Assembly (NCBI GenBank): GCA_004026145.2
Contig: CP034996.1
Coordinates: forward strand, 8,989,891-9,053,890
Origin: Takifugu bimaculatus
Lineage: Eukaryota; Chordata; Actinopteri; Tetraodontiformes; Tetraodontidae
Length of the DNA: 64,000 bases
Direction: 5' to 3'
Shown in pieces: positions 61,864 through 64,000 of this stretch; positions within the stretch are counted from its first letter, which is position 1, and each line of letters opens with the position of its first letter. A model generated the notes under the pieces. It searched no databases, was not told where the DNA came from, and saw only the letters and a program-made list of their open reading frames with translations. The position numbers were made by a program, and so were the translations under genes.

Positions 61864-64000
61864 CTATCGATAAGGGGGCTCTGGTGTGTGGTAAGGGTAA
61901 TCATTGCACTGGGGCATGGGTTGCCCGTGTGCGGGTGTCTGCTCATACGGTGTGGATGTGGAGTAGTTTCCCCCTGCTGCGTAAGCTCCAGATGAATCAT
62001 ATGCTCCTGCCGCTGCGTAGGTTCCAGATGCATCATAGCCTCCTGATGAGACATCATAGTTCCCAGATGCAGAGCTGTAGCTTCCAGACGAGTTATCGTA
62101 ACCCGAAGCGTCGTATGTCCCTGGCGGTGGGTAGGACGCTGAGGTATTGAAAGTCGGGGGTGCTGAGTATGTCCCTGGGGGTGCGGTGTCAGCAGAGGAG
62201 TCCTGTGTCTGAGTGGTGGCGGGTGGTGGCGGGGGCGGGGGTGGAGGTGGGTTGGTGTAGGCATATTGGAGGTATTGGTACTGCTGGTACTGCTGATACT
62301 GCTGGTACTGATGCATCTGCTGATAGTACTCTGTATAAGATCTGCAGCAAAAAAAATATGACAATTACAAAAACACTCCCTGGTGTGAAACGCAGCTCTA
62401 CAAGCCAAATCACTGAAGGTGTCACTATGCTGACGTGAGTGTGTACCTAGCCACTGGATCCACCCCCTCAGGGGCATTTGTAGTGGACGCAGACTCTTCG
62501 GGCCCTCCACTCGGCGTAGGCAGCAGCGCCCGGCGTTTGGGTCTGGTCTGAGCAAATGAGCCAGGAACAGGGTCAGGTAGGAGGGGTGCTCGATTTCCTC
62601 TGATTGGGCTACGGTCCCGCTCAGGTTCTGTTGTCGCTGTGGTGGTGCTGGTCTTTTTCCCTGCCTGCTGCTCAGCCAGTATCTTTAATAAAAATAACTG
62701 TTCATGTACACTGAAACTTTTCAATATGAACACACATTTGAAAAGTACCTTTTGTCCTTCTTGAAAGAACTTGGCTCTTGCTGCTTCAAAAAGCACTGTT
62801 GGATCTGGTCCAGCTGGCGTCTCCACTTCTTCTACATGAGCTGTATTATCGTGGTTAGGTTATATCCTGGTAAACCTGGTCAGCCACAGATCCATACACC
62901 TGACTAGCAAGAGCTCCATATATCATCCCATCTGCACCCTTAGAGCTTGTGATCCCTTTAAGAGCGGCATAGGTGGGGTCGAAGGAAGTGGTGTTGAAGA
63001 AGGAGTTGTGAACACTCTGTTGGACCTGAAAACATGGAAGAGGCTTTTCAAGATTCTCTTCTCATTTGTCTATTGAACAAAACCCGTCATGGAAACACAC
63101 ACAAAATGTAAGGCGAGTTAAAATTTAAATACTTAGAAATGATTTTCCCCCAGCGACTTCTCACTATTCCAAAGATAGAAATCAAGTATTGCAAAAGTCC
63201 GGCTGAAGATCCCACTGACCTGTATGGGCAGTCCGGCCGCAGCTGCTGCAGCTGCAGCAAGAACCGCTGCCTGGCTCTGATGCTCAATGGACAGTGGGGG
63301 TCTTGGGAGAAGCCCACCTTCATGGAGAAGGAAAAACATGAGTGCATGTTGGCAAAAGCAAAAGATATGCACAAATACTGAGCCTTGAACTCTTCTGCAC
63401 CTGTTGAATTTCCTCCAGACACCATCTGGTTGACCAAAGGTTGAGCTTTAGAGAGTTCAACAGCCAACTGACGACCCTTAAACATGGTCCCGTTGAGCGC
63501 ATCGATAGCTGCCATGGCTTCTTCTTTCCTTTCCATGTGCACAAAAGCATAGCCGACGTTTGAACATAACCTGGCTGTGAGGAATACAGAACACACATGA
63601 TAGTTTAAGACATTCCACTTGTTGAACGTCAGCCTTCACTTTCCTTTGTTTTCAGTCCATCGAACTTTCAAATTAATTAAATTATCAGCTTTATTGTTAC
63701 GACAGAAAAATCCAGCCATAAAATGGATCTATTCCTTTCATCTGAGAGAAAATAAATGAAGATATTTTTATCTTAAGAGCAACAGAAAGCAAGCGAACAC
63801 ACTTAATTCATTAGCAAAACCTGCTGCTCCTCCTAAACAAGCAGCAGTGAGGATCTGTAACAAGCTGTTACTCACCTTTGACCTTATCGCAATCCAAAAC
63901 TCTGCCAAAGCTGGCAAAAAGCCCATGCAAGTCATCAGCTGAGCATGTTGCACTAATGTTCCCAACAAAGACTTTGGTGGAGTTTGGTGGGCGTGCACGT
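61864..64000 (-). CDS. RRM and Tyr-rich RNA-binding protein, RBM14/RBM4-like, 5' end outside the window
   Basis: Exons read on minus: 63876-64000 (enters from the right edge), 63401-63574, 63220-63317, 62749-63025, 62447-62682 and 61864-62341. The first two build one RRM: RNP2 is KVFVGNI with TCSADDLHGLFASFGRV, and RNP1 is GYAFVHME, ending GRQLAVELSKA. An Ala-rich stretch follows, then VHNSFFNTTSFDPTYAALKG and YGALASQVYGSVADQVYQ, a charged segment with ERDRSPIRG (compare the RDRSPLRR of RBM4/RBM14), and a last exon with a QYQQ run, ten prolines and many SGxY/GAYD-type repeats typical of phase-separating RNA-binding proteins. Another RRM may lie outside. In the 62749-63025 exon the frame breaks at about 62857: as written it reads ITstop, whereas one base fewer gives continuous coding (see findings). 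Family call moderate; orthologue uncertain. Confidence 0.75.

Noticed and set aside
61806..62555. A 249-codon minus-strand frame rich in His, Pro and Thr over the RBM14-like last exon
   Set aside because: It is the alternative frame of the Tyr-rich exon. The 61864-62341 frame joins in phase to the upstream exon and has family-like composition.

Overview
This is vertebrate nuclear DNA, almost certainly from a teleost fish with a compact genome. The genes are split into many short exons, with a typical intron near 75-110 bp and GT-AG borders. The proteins match mammalian X-linked families, and fish-type repeats are present (a tRNA-head SINE, and an element ending in a GATT microsatellite). The density of about eight genes in 64 kb suggests a percomorph, perhaps a pufferfish-like genome; the species is an inference. 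There are no operons, CRISPR arrays or prokaryotic features.

Layout: (1) 0.3-1.7 kb, minus: exons of an adhesion GPCR with a pentraxin-type N-terminus, ADGRG4-like, running off the left edge. (2) 2.75-4.2 kb, minus: complete FHL1, a four-and-a-half-LIM protein of 279 codons. (3) 10.05-15.4 kb, minus: complete SLC9A6/NHE6, 16 coding exons and 705 codons, with one intron having clear AT-AC U12-type borders. (4) 16.6-18.45 kb, plus: a cytokine receptor with WSEWS that matches the common gamma chain IL2RG. (5) 19.4-21.3 kb, plus: SNX12. (6) 26.0-35.6 kb, plus: SLC7A3 (CAT-3), 11 coding exons and 647 codons behind a 5'-UTR intron of about 4.4 kb. (7) 37.7-38.6 kb, minus: a broken RAB39B copy. (8) 41.7-56.3 kb, plus: a 19-exon, 577-codon PICALM/AP180-family gene whose introns are full of minisatellites. 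(9) 61.9-64.0 kb, minus: the 3' part of an RRM plus Tyr-rich RNA-binding protein, RBM14/RBM4-like, with an apparent one-base frameshift.

The gene set joins pieces that sit apart on the human X: SLC9A6-FHL1-ADGRG4 (Xq26), IL2RG-SNX12-SLC7A3 (Xq13) and RAB39B (Xq28). To these it adds a PICALM-like gene and an RBM14-like gene whose human relatives lie on 11q, as does RAB39A. The genes are not one pathway. Several act in membrane traffic (NHE6 and SNX12 on endosomes, the PICALM-like protein on clathrin coats, RAB39B in vesicle traffic).

No completely new biological system was found. The items most worth checking are the AT-AC intron, the RAB39B pseudogene between two inverted repeat copies, the X-block PICALM-like paralogue, the RBM14-like frameshift, a 40-bp perfect palindrome in a probable 3' UTR, and a convergent set of CTCF-like motifs around FHL1. 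All exon borders were read by eye and no database search was possible.
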